Source: SSC3 sp963769585 (lineage in GTDB: Bacteria > Actinomycetota > Actinomycetes > Propionibacteriales > Nocardioidaceae). From it: DNA of 64,000 bases. The notes beneath the pieces were generated by a model that searched no databases, was not told the DNA's origin, and saw only the letters and a list, made by a program, of their open reading frames with translations. The DNA lies in NCBI GenBank assembly GCA_963769585.1, contig CAVYMJ010000001.1, positions 620,001-684,000 on the forward strand. Reading direction: 5' to 3'. The position numbers and the translations under genes were made by a program. This document shows positions 32,727 through 40,559 of this stretch, piece by piece (positions within the stretch are counted from its first letter, which is position 1; the number at the start of each line of letters is the position of its first letter).

Positions 32727-34331
32727 GTGACCAGACAGGGCTCCAAGCCCGTTTCTCGGTGGCTCGTCGCGACAGCGATAGCCGGCGCGGCCACACTCGC
32801 CGGCGCCGCCTTCAGCCCCGCGTCAGCGGACGCCAACAACAACACCTCCAGGAAGCTCCGGGAAGCGGTGACCGCAGAGGGGGTCGGTCGCCACCTCGCC
32901 GCCTTCGACGCCATCGGGGCCGCCAACGACAACACCCGAGCCTCGGGTACGCCGGGCTACGCGGCCTCACGCGACTACGTGGTCGAGCAGCTCCGCGAGG
33001 CCGGGTACGACCCCGTGGTTCAGCCGTTCACCTTCAACTTCTTCCGCGAGCTCTCGCCGTCCTCGCTCGAGCAGGTCTCGCCGAACGCGACGACGTACGC
33101 CAACCCGGCTGACTTCGCCACGATGACCTACTCGGCGCCGGGTGACGTCACGGCGACCGTCGTGCCGGTGGACACTGCGTTTACGGCCACCGACACGTCG
33201 ACCAGCGGCTGCGAGGCTGCGGACTTTGCGGGCTTCCCCGTGGGCGCGATCGCTCTCGTCCAGCGTGGAACGTGCACGTTCGGCCTCAAGACCCAGAACG
33301 CGGCGGCAGCCGGGGCTGCGGCCATCATTGTCTTCAACCGGGGAACCCCCGGGTCGACGGGGTCCGTCGCCGGCACCCTTGGTGCACCGGCGGCGATTCC
33401 TGCGGTCGGCGCCAGCTTCGCTGTCGGTCAGGACCTCGGCGACCCTGCTGGCACGGTCGCGCGTCTGGTCACGAACACCGAGTCGGAGCCTCGCACCACT
33501 TGGAACGTCTTCGCCGAGACTGCCAGCGGTGACCCGGACAACGTCGTGATGGCCGGTGGCCACCTCGACAGTGTGATCGTCGGTCCCGGGGTCAACGACA
33601 ACGGCAGCGGGAGCGCGGCGGTGCTCGAAGTTGCGCGCCAGATGGCCAAGGTCAAGCCGAAGAACAAGGTGCGCTTCGCCTGGTGGGGTGCTGAGGAGCT
33701 GAGCCTGCTGGGTTCCAGGCACTACATCAACGACCTCGTCGCCAACGACCCGGAGACGCTGTCGAAGATCGCGCTGTACCTGAACTTCGACATGGTTGGT
33801 TCACCTAACTACGTCCGCTTCGTCTACGACGGGGACAACTCAGCCTTCCCGGTCGGGCCTGGCTCCGCCGCAGGTCCGGCGGGCTCAGGGGAGATCGAGG
33901 GGCTCTTCCACGACTACTTCGCAAGCCAGAGCCTGCCGTCGGCCGAGACACCGTTCAGCGGACGTAGCGACTACGGGCCGTTCATCGAGCGGGGTATCCC
34001 TGCGGGTGGGCTCTTCACCGGGGCTGAGGGCGTCAAGACCGCGGAGCAGGCGGCGATCTACGGTGGCGAAGCCGGCGTTGCGTACGACGTCTGCTACCAC
34101 CAGCTCTGCGACAACCTCGGCAACGTGAACATGGACGCGATTGACGAGATGTCGGACGCGATCGCGCACGCCATCCTCACCTACGGGTTCGACACCCGGA
34201 CCGTGAACGGCAACGGCAAGGGCCACCCGGTCTCACCGCCCGGGCAGGGAACCGGCGGCAATGCCTCCGGAGGAGGAACCGGGAGCGGTGGCGGGCTGCA
34301 CGACGACGACCATGAGCTCGCTGACAGGTAG
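32727..34331 (+). CDS. Secreted M28 family aminopeptidase with PA domain
   Basis: A 534-residue zinc peptidase. A signal peptide spans residues 1-36 (cleavage near ASA). A PA insertion domain occupies roughly residues 140-260 (ALVQRGTCTFGLK segment). The M28 core follows: GGHLDSV (first zinc His), GVNDNGSGSA (bridging Asp), WWGAEELSLLGS (catalytic and metal Glu), NFDMVGSPNY, and YHQLCD near the end (His ligand). It resembles Streptomyces aminopeptidase S/LpqL-type enzymes. The C-terminus is a Gly/Asp-rich low-complexity tail. GAGGAG precedes the GTG start. Confidence 0.9.
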   Translation: MTRQGSKPVSRWLVATAIAGAATLAGAAFSPASADANNNTSRKLREAVTAEGVGRHLAAFDAIGAANDNTRASGTPGYAASRDYVVEQLREAGYDPVVQPFTFNFFRELSPSSLEQVSPNATTYANPADFATMTYSAPGDVTATVVPVDTAFTATDTSTSGCEAADFAGFPVGAIALVQRGTCTFGLKTQNAAAAGAAAIIVFNRGTPGSTGSVAGTLGAPAAIPAVGASFAVGQDLGDPAGTVARLVTNTESEPRTTWNVFAETASGDPDNVVMAGGHLDSVIVGPGVNDNGSGSAAVLEVARQMAKVKPKNKVRFAWWGAEELSLLGSRHYINDLVANDPETLSKIALYLNFDMVGSPNYVRFVYDGDNSAFPVGPGSAAGPAGSGEIEGLFHDYFASQSLPSAETPFSGRSDYGPFIERGIPAGGLFTGAEGVKTAEQAAIYGGEAGVAYDVCYHQLCDNLGNVNMDAIDEMSDAIAHAILTYGFDTRTVNGNGKGHPVSPPGQGTGGNASGGGTGSGGGLHDDDHELADR

Positions 34332-34358
34332 TCAGGCTCCTGGTTGAGCTGTGACCGA

Positions 34359-34401
34359 CGAGCCCCGGGCCCGCGTGCTACCTACGCGGTCCCGGGGCTC
34401 G
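34359..34401. terminator. Bidirectional hairpin terminator
   Basis: CGAGCCCCGGG followed by CCCGCG pairs with the CGCGG...CCCGGGGCTCG segment (34359-34375 with 34385-34401). It lies between the convergent aminopeptidase and tetR genes. Confidence 0.75.
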
Positions 34402-34437
34402 CGGTTGTGCTGGGAGGGCAGAACTGAACCTGCCGCG

Positions 34438-35061
34438 TCAGCGGGACTGCCAGTTGGCGACGCCTACGACGACCATGCGCAGCTGCTGTTCGGCCCGGCG
34501 GACGATCTCCTGCTCGAGGTGAGGGCGGTCCGGGGGAGCGTTGACGATCGCCTCGACGACCCCGGTCATGGCGGTGACCATCAGGCCGGCAACGGTCCGC
34601 AGGTCCTCGTTGGACCAGCCGGGCGGGACGAGCCGACCGATGTCCATGGCGAGCTCGAGCTCGATCAGCTCCAGCTCGCGGCGTACCGCCTCGCGCACCA
34701 GGGGTGGCCCGGCGATGCGCTCGCGTGCGACGAAGAGGAAGTGGTCGGGACGCTCGTTGACGTTCTTCACCAAAGTCTTGACCGAGTTGTCGATCACTCC
34801 CTCGATGTCGTGCTCCCCGCGGCGCACCTCGCGCAGCATCTGGCGCAGGGCACCGAAGGACTCATCCAGCAGCGCTAGGCCGAGCTCGTCGACCGAGGAG
34901 AAGTGCCGGTAGAACGCCGTCGGCACGATGCCGACCCGCTTCGCGACCGACCGCAGCGACAGCGCGGCCAGGCCCGCGTCGCCGCTGAGCTTGAGCGCAG
35001 CGTCGAGGATCGCTCGACGGGTCAGTTCCTTGCGCTCCTGGCGACTTAGTTCGGCTTCCAC
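34438..35061 (-). CDS. TetR family regulator, DesT/FabR-like, of the desaturase genes
   Basis: A 207-residue TetR protein. The helix-turn-helix LRSVAKRVGIVPTAFYRHF is the form found in regulators of unsaturated fatty-acid synthesis (DesT, FabR). It is divergent from the reductase-desaturase operon. The GTG at 35061 is chosen because TAGACT (35074-35069) lies 7 bases upstream, giving a leaderless transcript; longer starts would encode the operator as protein. Ligand is probably an acyl-CoA whose saturation state tunes DNA binding (from the family). Confidence 0.86.
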   Translation of the reverse strand: MEAELSRQERKELTRRAILDAALKLSGDAGLAALSLRSVAKRVGIVPTAFYRHFSSVDELGLALLDESFGALRQMLREVRRGEHDIEGVIDNSVKTLVKNVNERPDHFLFVARERIAGPPLVREAVRRELELIELELAMDIGRLVPPGWSNEDLRTVAGLMVTAMTGVVEAIVNAPPDRPHLEQEIVRRAEQQLRMVVVGVANWQSR

Positions 35062-35081
35062 GAACCCGAGTCTACTCCTGT

Positions 35082-35097
35082 GTGTACAGATGTTCAC
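35082..35097. promoter_or_regulatory. Candidate DesT-type operator, copy 1
   Basis: GTGTACAGATGTTCAC is an inverted repeat of the form GTGNAC-N4-GTNCAC. On the minus strand it overlaps the -35 and spacer of the tetR promoter. Confidence 0.65.
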
Positions 35098-35147
35098 CCA
35101 ACGTGGGCGCAATCACGTTCCTTCGGGTTGCATCTTGAGTTCCAGGC

Positions 35148-35176
35148 GTACACACTTTGGGTGTACGGATGTTCAC
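35148..35176. promoter_or_regulatory. Candidate DesT-type operator, copy 2, with nested inverted repeat
   Basis: GTGTACGGATGTTCAC (35161-35176) differs from copy 1 by one base and lies 79 bases away. An additional inverted repeat GTACAC-N7-GTGTAC (35148-35166) overlaps it. Both lie just upstream of the reductase start at 35199. Confidence 0.65.
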
Positions 35177-35198
35177 TGAAAACTGGAGAACACATCCC

Positions 35199-36260
35199 AT
35201 GAGCCTTACCCAGACCCTCCTGCGGTCCCCAGTGCTTGCGGCGCTCACGTCGCCGCACGGGGTCGACCGCTACCTCGAGCTGGTGAACCCGATGTGGGCC
35301 GCCAACGAGGTCCGAGCCCGCGTCGTCTCCGTCCAGACCGAGACCGACGCCGGCGCCCGCGTTGCCACCATCACCCTTCAGCCGACCAAGACCTGGAACG
35401 GCCACCGGGCCGGGCAGTACGTCCAGCTCGGCATCGAGATCGATGGCGCCCGGCGTACGACGCGCTGCTTCTCGGTCTCCTCTCCCGAGTCCGGCCGCGG
35501 CGACCAGATCACGATCACTCTCCGAGCCAACCCGGACGGCGTCGTCTCCAAGTACCTGGTCGAGCGGGCGCAGCCCGGGACGATCGTGCACCTGTCCCAG
35601 GCGGCCGGCGACTTCACCCTTCCCGAGCCCCTGCCGCACAGGTTGCTGTTCATCTCGGGCGGCTCCGGGATCACGCCGGTGATGTCGATGGTCCGGACCC
35701 TGATGCGCCGCGGGTACGGCGGAACCATCACGTTCCTGCACTATGCGCAGTCCGGGGAGCACCAGATCTTCGCCGGCGAGCTCGCCGAGCTGCCGCCGAA
35801 CGTGCATGTGCACCTGGTCTACCCCGAGGCCGGAGGCCGCTCCTTCACTGCTAGGGAGCTCTCCAGCCTGCTCCCTGAGTTCGCCGAGATCGACACTTGG
35901 GCGTGCGGCCCGGCCGGCCTGATCGAGAAGGTGCAGTCGGCGTACGCCGGCAGCGATCGGCTCCGCGTCGAGTTCTTCAAGACCCCGATCGTCGCGACTG
36001 GGAACGCCGAGGGTGACATCACCTTCAACCGAGCCGGGACCGCAGCCGCCAACACCGGCTCCACCCTGCTCGAGCAGGCCGAAGCCTCTGGGCTCACCCC
36101 GGCGTTCGGCTGCCGGATGGGCATCTGCTTCTCGTGCACCTCACGCAAGACCGAGGGCACCGTCCGCAACGTCCTCACCGGCGAGGAGTCGAGTCTTCCC
36201 GACGAAGACATCCGCATCTGTGTGTCCACCCCGGTGGGCTCCTGCGCCGTCGACCTCTGA
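35199..36260 (+). CDS. Ferredoxin reductase-type electron donor for fatty-acid desaturase
   Basis: A 353-residue flavin/iron-sulfur oxidoreductase. The FAD-binding part has the RCFSVSSPE motif, the NAD-binding part GGSGITPVMSM, and the C-terminal plant-type [2Fe-2S] domain has Cys in CRMGICFSC followed by a distant Cys in ICVSTP. The order FNR-then-ferredoxin matches mycobacterial Rv3230c, which feeds electrons to the desaturase DesA3 (from memory). The desaturase gene follows after 31 bases. GGAGA precedes the ATG. Confidence 0.9.
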   Translation: MSLTQTLLRSPVLAALTSPHGVDRYLELVNPMWAANEVRARVVSVQTETDAGARVATITLQPTKTWNGHRAGQYVQLGIEIDGARRTTRCFSVSSPESGRGDQITITLRANPDGVVSKYLVERAQPGTIVHLSQAAGDFTLPEPLPHRLLFISGGSGITPVMSMVRTLMRRGYGGTITFLHYAQSGEHQIFAGELAELPPNVHVHLVYPEAGGRSFTARELSSLLPEFAEIDTWACGPAGLIEKVQSAYAGSDRLRVEFFKTPIVATGNAEGDITFNRAGTAAANTGSTLLEQAEASGLTPAFGCRMGICFSCTSRKTEGTVRNVLTGEESSLPDEDIRICVSTPVGSCAVDL

Positions 36261-36291
36261 CCACCAGCCACCTCATCGAAGGAGCATCCTC

Positions 36292-37383
36292 ATGACTGCC
36301 CCCACCACCCGACTTACCCCCGAGCAGCTCGAGTCGTTCGGCGCCGAGCTGGACGAGATCCGGCAGCGGGTCGTCGCCAAGCTCGGTGACGAGGACGCGG
36401 CGTACATCCGCAAGGTCGTCAAGGCCCAGCGTGGCTTCGAGATCGCCGGGCGCGCCCTCTTCTACCTTCCGCCGGCCTGGCCGCTGGCCGTGGCCTCGCT
36501 GTCGGTCAGCAAGATCCTCGACAACATGGAGATCGGCCACAACGTGATGCACGGCCAGTACGACTGGATGGGCGACCCGGCCCTGAACTCCAGGATGTTC
36601 GAGTGGGACACGATGGCCCCCAGCGAGAACTGGAAGTACGGCCACAACTACATGCACCACACGTACACGAACATCGTGGGCAAGGACCGTGACATCGGGT
36701 ACGGCATCCTGCGCATGGACGAGGACCAGAAGTGGCGCCCGTACTACCTGGGTAACCCGGTCTACGCCTTCCTGCTGATGACGTTCTTCGAGTGGGGCGT
36801 TGCCCTGCACGACCTCGAGGTCGAGAAGATCCGTTCGGGTGAGCGCACCTGGGCGGAGACCAAGAAGGTCGGCCGCCCGATCCTGCGCAAGATGCGGAAC
36901 CAGACGCTCAAGGACTACGTCCTGTTCCCGTTGCTCACCGGCCCGTTCTTCCTGAGCACGCTGGCAGGCAACGCCGTGGCCAACCTGATCCGCAACCTCT
37001 GGACGTTCAACATCATCTTCTGCGGCCACTTCCCGGCCGGTGTTGCCACGTTCACCGAGGAGGAGTCGGAGAACGAGTCGCGCGGCCACTGGTACTACCG
37101 GCAGCTGCTCGGCTCGGCCAACATCACCGGCAGCAAGCTGATGCACGTGATGTCTGGGAACCTGTCGCACCAGATCGAGCACCACCTCTTCCCCGACATC
37201 CCTGCGCGCCGCTACCCGGAGATCGCCGTCGAGGTCCAGGAGATCTGTGCTCGCTACGGCCTGCAGTACAACAGCGGTTCGCTGCCCATGCAGCTGTTCT
37301 CGGTTGCCCGGAAGATCTTCCGGCTCTCCCTTCCCAGCAAGAAGGCAGTGGCCAACGTCACTGAGGTCCGCCTCGCTGCGTGA
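36292..37383 (+). CDS. Membrane fatty-acid desaturase (DesA3-like)
   Basis: A 363-residue membrane di-iron desaturase with the three histidine boxes HNVMH (near residue 84), HNYMHH (near 119) and HQIEHH (near 299), plus four hydrophobic segments. The layout is that of acyl-CoA delta-9 desaturases of actinobacteria. It would introduce double bonds with electrons from the preceding reductase. AGGAG lies 7 bases before the ATG. Its TGA stop begins a conserved promoter block for the next gene. Confidence 0.92.
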   Translation: MTAPTTRLTPEQLESFGAELDEIRQRVVAKLGDEDAAYIRKVVKAQRGFEIAGRALFYLPPAWPLAVASLSVSKILDNMEIGHNVMHGQYDWMGDPALNSRMFEWDTMAPSENWKYGHNYMHHTYTNIVGKDRDIGYGILRMDEDQKWRPYYLGNPVYAFLLMTFFEWGVALHDLEVEKIRSGERTWAETKKVGRPILRKMRNQTLKDYVLFPLLTGPFFLSTLAGNAVANLIRNLWTFNIIFCGHFPAGVATFTEEESENESRGHWYYRQLLGSANITGSKLMHVMSGNLSHQIEHHLFPDIPARRYPEIAVEVQEICARYGLQYNSGSLPMQLFSVARKIFRLSLPSKKAVANVTEVRLAA

Positions 37384-37425
37384 GAGCGCAATCACGTTGT
37401 GGGACAGGGTTCTGGAGCCAACACT
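37381..37425 (+). promoter_or_regulatory. Conserved promoter block, copy 1
   Basis: TGAGAGCGC, two variable bases, TCACG, then TTGTGG (37397-37402), exactly 17 bases, AACACT (37420-37425). The block starts on the stop codon of the desaturase gene and precedes the cNMP-binding gene. An almost identical block lies at 37891-37935. Confidence 0.65.
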
Positions 37426-37452
37426 GAGAAGGACCGACAAAGGAGTCGCATC

Positions 37453-37893
37453 ATGTCAAGCAGAGGCCTTACCTCACTTCGTTACCCTCCGCGGCCCGAC
37501 ATCCAGCCGACCGTGGCCAGGCTCAAGGAGCTCGGCGTCTTCGCCGGCGCAACGGACCACCAGCTCAAGCGCATCGCCAAGGCCGGGCACGCCCTGTCCG
37601 TCCCGGAGGGCTGGTCGATGATCTGGGAGAACACCCCGGCAGACAAGGCGTACGTCGTGCTTCGCGGCACAGCGTCCGTCCAGCATGACCACCTCGAGTT
37701 CGCGCAGGTCCACGAAGGTGGGCTGATCGGCGAGATGGCGGTGGTGAACCACAAGCTGAGGAGTGCGACCGTCGTCGCGTCCACCCCGCTGGAGGTGCTG
37801 CACTTCACCCGCGAGGCGCTCGGCAAGCTCAGTGACGAGATCCCGGCGTTCCGCCGCGAGGTCACGCGCACTGTCGCGAGCCGCGCCAGCTGA
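37453..37893 (+). CDS. Stand-alone cyclic-nucleotide-binding-domain protein
   Basis: A 146-residue protein consisting almost only of a CRP/cNMP-type beta-roll. It has a WSMIWENTPADKAYVVLRG strand set, the phosphate-binding-cassette position in the GGLIGEMAVVNHKLRSATV segment, and a short helix at the end. There is no DNA-binding helix-turn-helix, so it cannot act like CRP by itself. The cassette Arg that contacts cyclic-nucleotide phosphate aligns with the RSATV segment. AGGAG lies 7 bases before the ATG. It may sense a nucleotide or be a degenerate relative. Confidence 0.78.
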   Translation: MSSRGLTSLRYPPRPDIQPTVARLKELGVFAGATDHQLKRIAKAGHALSVPEGWSMIWENTPADKAYVVLRGTASVQHDHLEFAQVHEGGLIGEMAVVNHKLRSATVVASTPLEVLHFTREALGKLSDEIPAFRREVTRTVASRAS

Positions 37894-37935
37894 GAGCGCC
37901 GTCACGTTGTGGAAGGGCGGGCCATCACCAACACT
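37891..37935 (+). promoter_or_regulatory. Conserved promoter block, copy 2
   Basis: The same TGAGAGCGC-NN-TCACG-TTGTGG (37907-37912) -N17- AACACT (37930-37935) as at 37381, again beginning on the stop codon of the upstream gene. It precedes the 66-residue protein gene. Confidence 0.65.
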
Positions 37936-37976
37936 GGTGGAAGCCCGCCCGTTCCCTTCCTGTGAGGCAGGACAGC

Positions 37977-38177
37977 ATGAGTGACGAGATCAGCAAGGCC
38001 GAGATCGGCAAGGACGCCCTTCAGGGCGGCCTCGACGCTGCCGCCGAGACCGTCTCCACGGTCACCGCAGTGGTCACCCGCGCGGTGCGCGACGTCGCGA
38101 AGGCGGTGGGCGACTTCGGAACCGAGGTCTTCGAGATCGGCCACGCTGCCAAGAAGGCCGCAAGCAAGGACGACTGA
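37977..38177 (+). CDS. 66-residue amphipathic helical protein
   Basis: A small protein predicted to be almost entirely one long amphipathic helix (residues 6-55), with Ala/Val alternating with charged residues, ending in AAKKAASKDD. There is no signal peptide or Cys. The pattern recalls phasin-like or lipid-surface proteins, though this is only structural resemblance. It has its own promoter, matching that of the cNMP-binding gene, and a strong terminator 13 bases after the stop. The ATG at 37977 follows GGCAGG. Confidence 0.65.
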   Translation: MSDEISKAEIGKDALQGGLDAAAETVSTVTAVVTRAVRDVAKAVGDFGTEVFEIGHAAKKAASKDD

Positions 38178-38190
38178 CCACCGACGACGA

Positions 38191-38222
38191 AACCGGGTCC
38201 ACCCTGAGGGGTGGACCCGGTT
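38191..38222 (+). terminator. Rho-independent terminator
   Basis: A perfect 14-bp stem AACCGGGTCCACCC / GGGTGGACCCGGTT with a TGAG tetraloop (38205-38208), followed by TCTGTTGT. It also serves the convergent membrane protein gene. Confidence 0.92.
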
Positions 38223-38250
38223 CTGTTGTGCCGGAGGGGGTGGCGAACCC

Positions 38251-39018
38251 TCAGGCTGCCGGGGTGACCGGCTCGTTGTGCAGCATGCGGAAGGTGTATG
38301 CGCCGCCGAGCAGCACGATCGGGGCGGCCGCCAGCAGGCCGACGAGGCAGAGCACCGCGCCAGCGATGAGGACGAGGACTCCCAGGATGTAGAAGACCAG
38401 GGTCTCGCTGAGGTGCGAGGTGGTGAACGAGATGCTTGCCTTGATCGCGTCCATCGGGGCCAGGTCCTTGTCGACCACGAAGTACATCGAGAACACCGTC
38501 AGGAAGCCGACCACGAGCCCCGGCAGGTAGCACAGCAGGGTGCCGACGAAGGTCGCGGCGGCCACCAGCGCGGCCGTGGTGATGACGTTGGACTTGGTGG
38601 CGTAGGACAGCACCTCCGACAGCGAGGTCGTCCCCCCGTCGACGATGTTCAGCGCGCCCTTGATCAGGCCCGCGCCGAGGACGCCGGCGAGGATGCTGAT
38701 GACGAAGCCGCCGATCGCGCTGCCCAGCAGGGTGACGAAGAAGCCGGGGCCGCACTGCGTCTCGACCGTCTGGCCGAAGATCGTCCTGGTGCAGTCGTCG
38801 GTGGCCAGCAGTGTGGCGCGGAGCACGATCTGCAGCACGATCTCGGCAGCGATGATGATCACCGCAACGACGAGCACGGGGACCAGCAGCTGGGCCGGGT
38901 TCTTGAAGAACTTCGTCCAGCCGTACCCGATCGCGCTGGGGGCGCTGTAGCCGCCGCCGCCGGTCGGAGCCGTGCCGTAACCGGGAGGCGGTGGGGGCGG
39001 AGGTGGCAGGTCAGTCAT
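38251..39018 (-). CDS. Membrane protein with polyproline N-terminus
   Basis: A 255-residue protein with a cytoplasmic N-terminal run of eight prolines and Gly/Tyr-rich spacer, then about six hydrophobic segments from residue 45 on. A loop between the first two holds two Cys (DDCTRTI and ETQCGPG) that may form a disulfide. The layout resembles widespread actinobacterial DUF975-like membrane proteins of unknown function. It has its own short upstream region and a shared terminator at the 3' end. Confidence 0.7.
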   Translation of the reverse strand: MTDLPPPPPPPPGYGTAPTGGGGYSAPSAIGYGWTKFFKNPAQLLVPVLVVAVIIIAAEIVLQIVLRATLLATDDCTRTIFGQTVETQCGPGFFVTLLGSAIGGFVISILAGVLGAGLIKGALNIVDGGTTSLSEVLSYATKSNVITTAALVAAATFVGTLLCYLPGLVVGFLTVFSMYFVVDKDLAPMDAIKASISFTTSHLSETLVFYILGVLVLIAGAVLCLVGLLAAAPIVLLGGAYTFRMLHNEPVTPAA

Positions 39019-39087
39019 GTGGATCTCCTTGTGGACGTTGGACGGGAGCCTATTCCCGCGCGGTCGAGAGGTGGGGGAACTCCGCCG

Positions 39088-39135
39088 CCTGACTAAAAGT
39101 CAGGCTTGACTGTTTGTTTGTGGTCGAGGCACGAT
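39088..39135 (+). promoter_or_regulatory. TetR operator and promoter of the AtuA/carboxylase operon
   Basis: CCTGACT-AAA-AGTCAGG (39088-39104) is a perfect inverted repeat. The -35 box TTGACT (39106-39111) starts 1 base later; 18 bases on is CACGAT (39130-39135), which lies 6 bases before the GTG at 39142. Confidence 0.7.
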
Positions 39136-39141
39136 GATCGG

Positions 39142-39762
39142 GTGACAGCGTCGAGCGCAGCTGCGCGCGTTCCGCAGGAGGAACGCTCCCGTGCCATGCG
39201 CCAACGACTGCTGGAGGCCACCGTCGAATGCCTGGTCGAGAAGGGCTGGTCCGGTACGTCGACCACGCTGGTCTCCGAACGTGCCGGGGTGAGCCGCGGC
39301 GCGCAGCTGCATCACTTCCCGACCAAGAACGACCTCGTCCTGGCCGCCGTGGAGCATCTGTGGGCGACCCGCGACCGGGAGTACCGCACCGCGCTCGCCG
39401 AGCTCCCCAAGGGTCCCGACCGCACCCGACGGGTGGTCCACGTCCTTGGCGAGCAGTTCTCGAGCGAGATGTTCGAGGCGGCGCTCGAGCTGTGGGTGGC
39501 CGCGCGGAGTGACGCCGCGCTGCACGCGGCCGTCGTCCAGCTCGAGCGCAAGGTCGGTCGCGGGTCCCACCGGCTGACCGTCGACGCGCTGGGGGTGGAC
39601 GAGTCGGTGCCCGGCGTACGAGAGCTGGTGCAGGCGACCCTCGACCTGGTCCGCGGTCTGGGCCTCGCGAACACGATCAGCGACGACTCCGCACGACGGC
39701 ACCGGATCCTCGACCAGTGGGCGGCGACGCTCGACGACGCACTGAAAGGGCTCTCCCGATGA
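39142..39762 (+). CDS. TetR family regulator heading the AtuA/carboxylase operon
   Basis: A 206-residue TetR protein with helix-turn-helix TTLVSERAGVSRGAQLHHF near residues 37-56. The GTG at 39142 is chosen for the -10 box 6 bases upstream; an earlier ATG at 39106 would lie within the -35 element. It is the first gene of an eight-gene operon and so probably autoregulates through the adjacent inverted repeat. Its last codon overlaps the next gene (ATGA). Confidence 0.85.
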   Translation: MTASSAAARVPQEERSRAMRQRLLEATVECLVEKGWSGTSTTLVSERAGVSRGAQLHHFPTKNDLVLAAVEHLWATRDREYRTALAELPKGPDRTRRVVHVLGEQFSSEMFEAALELWVAARSDAALHAAVVQLERKVGRGSHRLTVDALGVDESVPGVRELVQATLDLVRGLGLANTISDDSARRHRILDQWAATLDDALKGLSR

Positions 39763-40559
39763 CCGCAACCGACCCGAAGAGCAGGCTCGAAGAGGTTCTC
39801 GCCGACCTACAAGTCGAGGGAGACCACCTGGAGTCCCTGGTCGCGCCGCTGAGTGACGACCAATGGCGCATGCCGACCCCGGCCCAGGGCTGGGACGTGG
39901 CGACGCAGATCTCCCACCTGGCCTGGACCGACGAGGCGGCCGTCCTTGCGGCCACCGACAAGGACGGCTGGGACGCCGTCGTCCTCAAGGCGATCGAAGA
40001 CCCGGACGGGTTCGTCGACGCCAAAGCCCTGGAAGGGGCCACGGTCGTTCCCTCCGAGCTCCTGGCGCGCTGGCGGCAGACCCGCCCAGCACTGGCCAAG
40101 ACCCTGCGCGAGGTCCCGCCCGGGGAGAAGCTGCCCTGGTTCGGGCCGCCGATGAGTCCCACCTCGATGGCCACGGCGAGGTTCATGGAGACCTGGGCCC
40201 ATGGGCTCGACGTTGCCGAGGCACTAGGAGCGCAGCCGCACCGGACGGACGGCGTGCGCCACGTCGTCTTCCTGGGCACCATCGCGCGCGGGTTCGCCTT
40301 CCTGACCCACAGCCTCCCGGTCCCCGAGCAGGACGTGTTCGTCTCGGTGACGCTGCCCAGCGGAGCGGCCTGGGAGCATGGCGACCCCGCCGCCGAGAAC
40401 GCCGTACGCGGGTCGGCGTACGACTTCGCGCTCCGGCTCACCCAGCGCCGGCACCGCGGTGACCTGGACCTGGTCGCCACCGGCCCGGTCGCCGACCAGT
40501 GGCTCGACATCGCCCAGGCCTTCGCAGGGCCGCCCGGAGCGGGACGGCCGGCCTCATGA
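39759..40559 (+). CDS. TIGR03084 family metal-binding protein (DinB/MDMPI-like)
   Basis: A 266-residue protein with the mycothiol-dependent maleylpyruvate-isomerase N-terminal four-helix fold. WDVATQISHLAWTDEAA carries a metal-ligand His near residue 52, and TWAHGLDVAEALG a later His. This family is found in actinobacterial acyl-CoA catabolic operons but its reaction is unproven; a mycothiol-linked or CoA-adduct step is possible. It overlaps the regulator and AtuA genes on either side by 4 bases. Confidence 0.82.
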   Translation: MTATDPKSRLEEVLADLQVEGDHLESLVAPLSDDQWRMPTPAQGWDVATQISHLAWTDEAAVLAATDKDGWDAVVLKAIEDPDGFVDAKALEGATVVPSELLARWRQTRPALAKTLREVPPGEKLPWFGPPMSPTSMATARFMETWAHGLDVAEALGAQPHRTDGVRHVVFLGTIARGFAFLTHSLPVPEQDVFVSVTLPSGAAWEHGDPAAENAVRGSAYDFALRLTQRRHRGDLDLVATGPVADQWLDIAQAFAGPPGAGRPAS

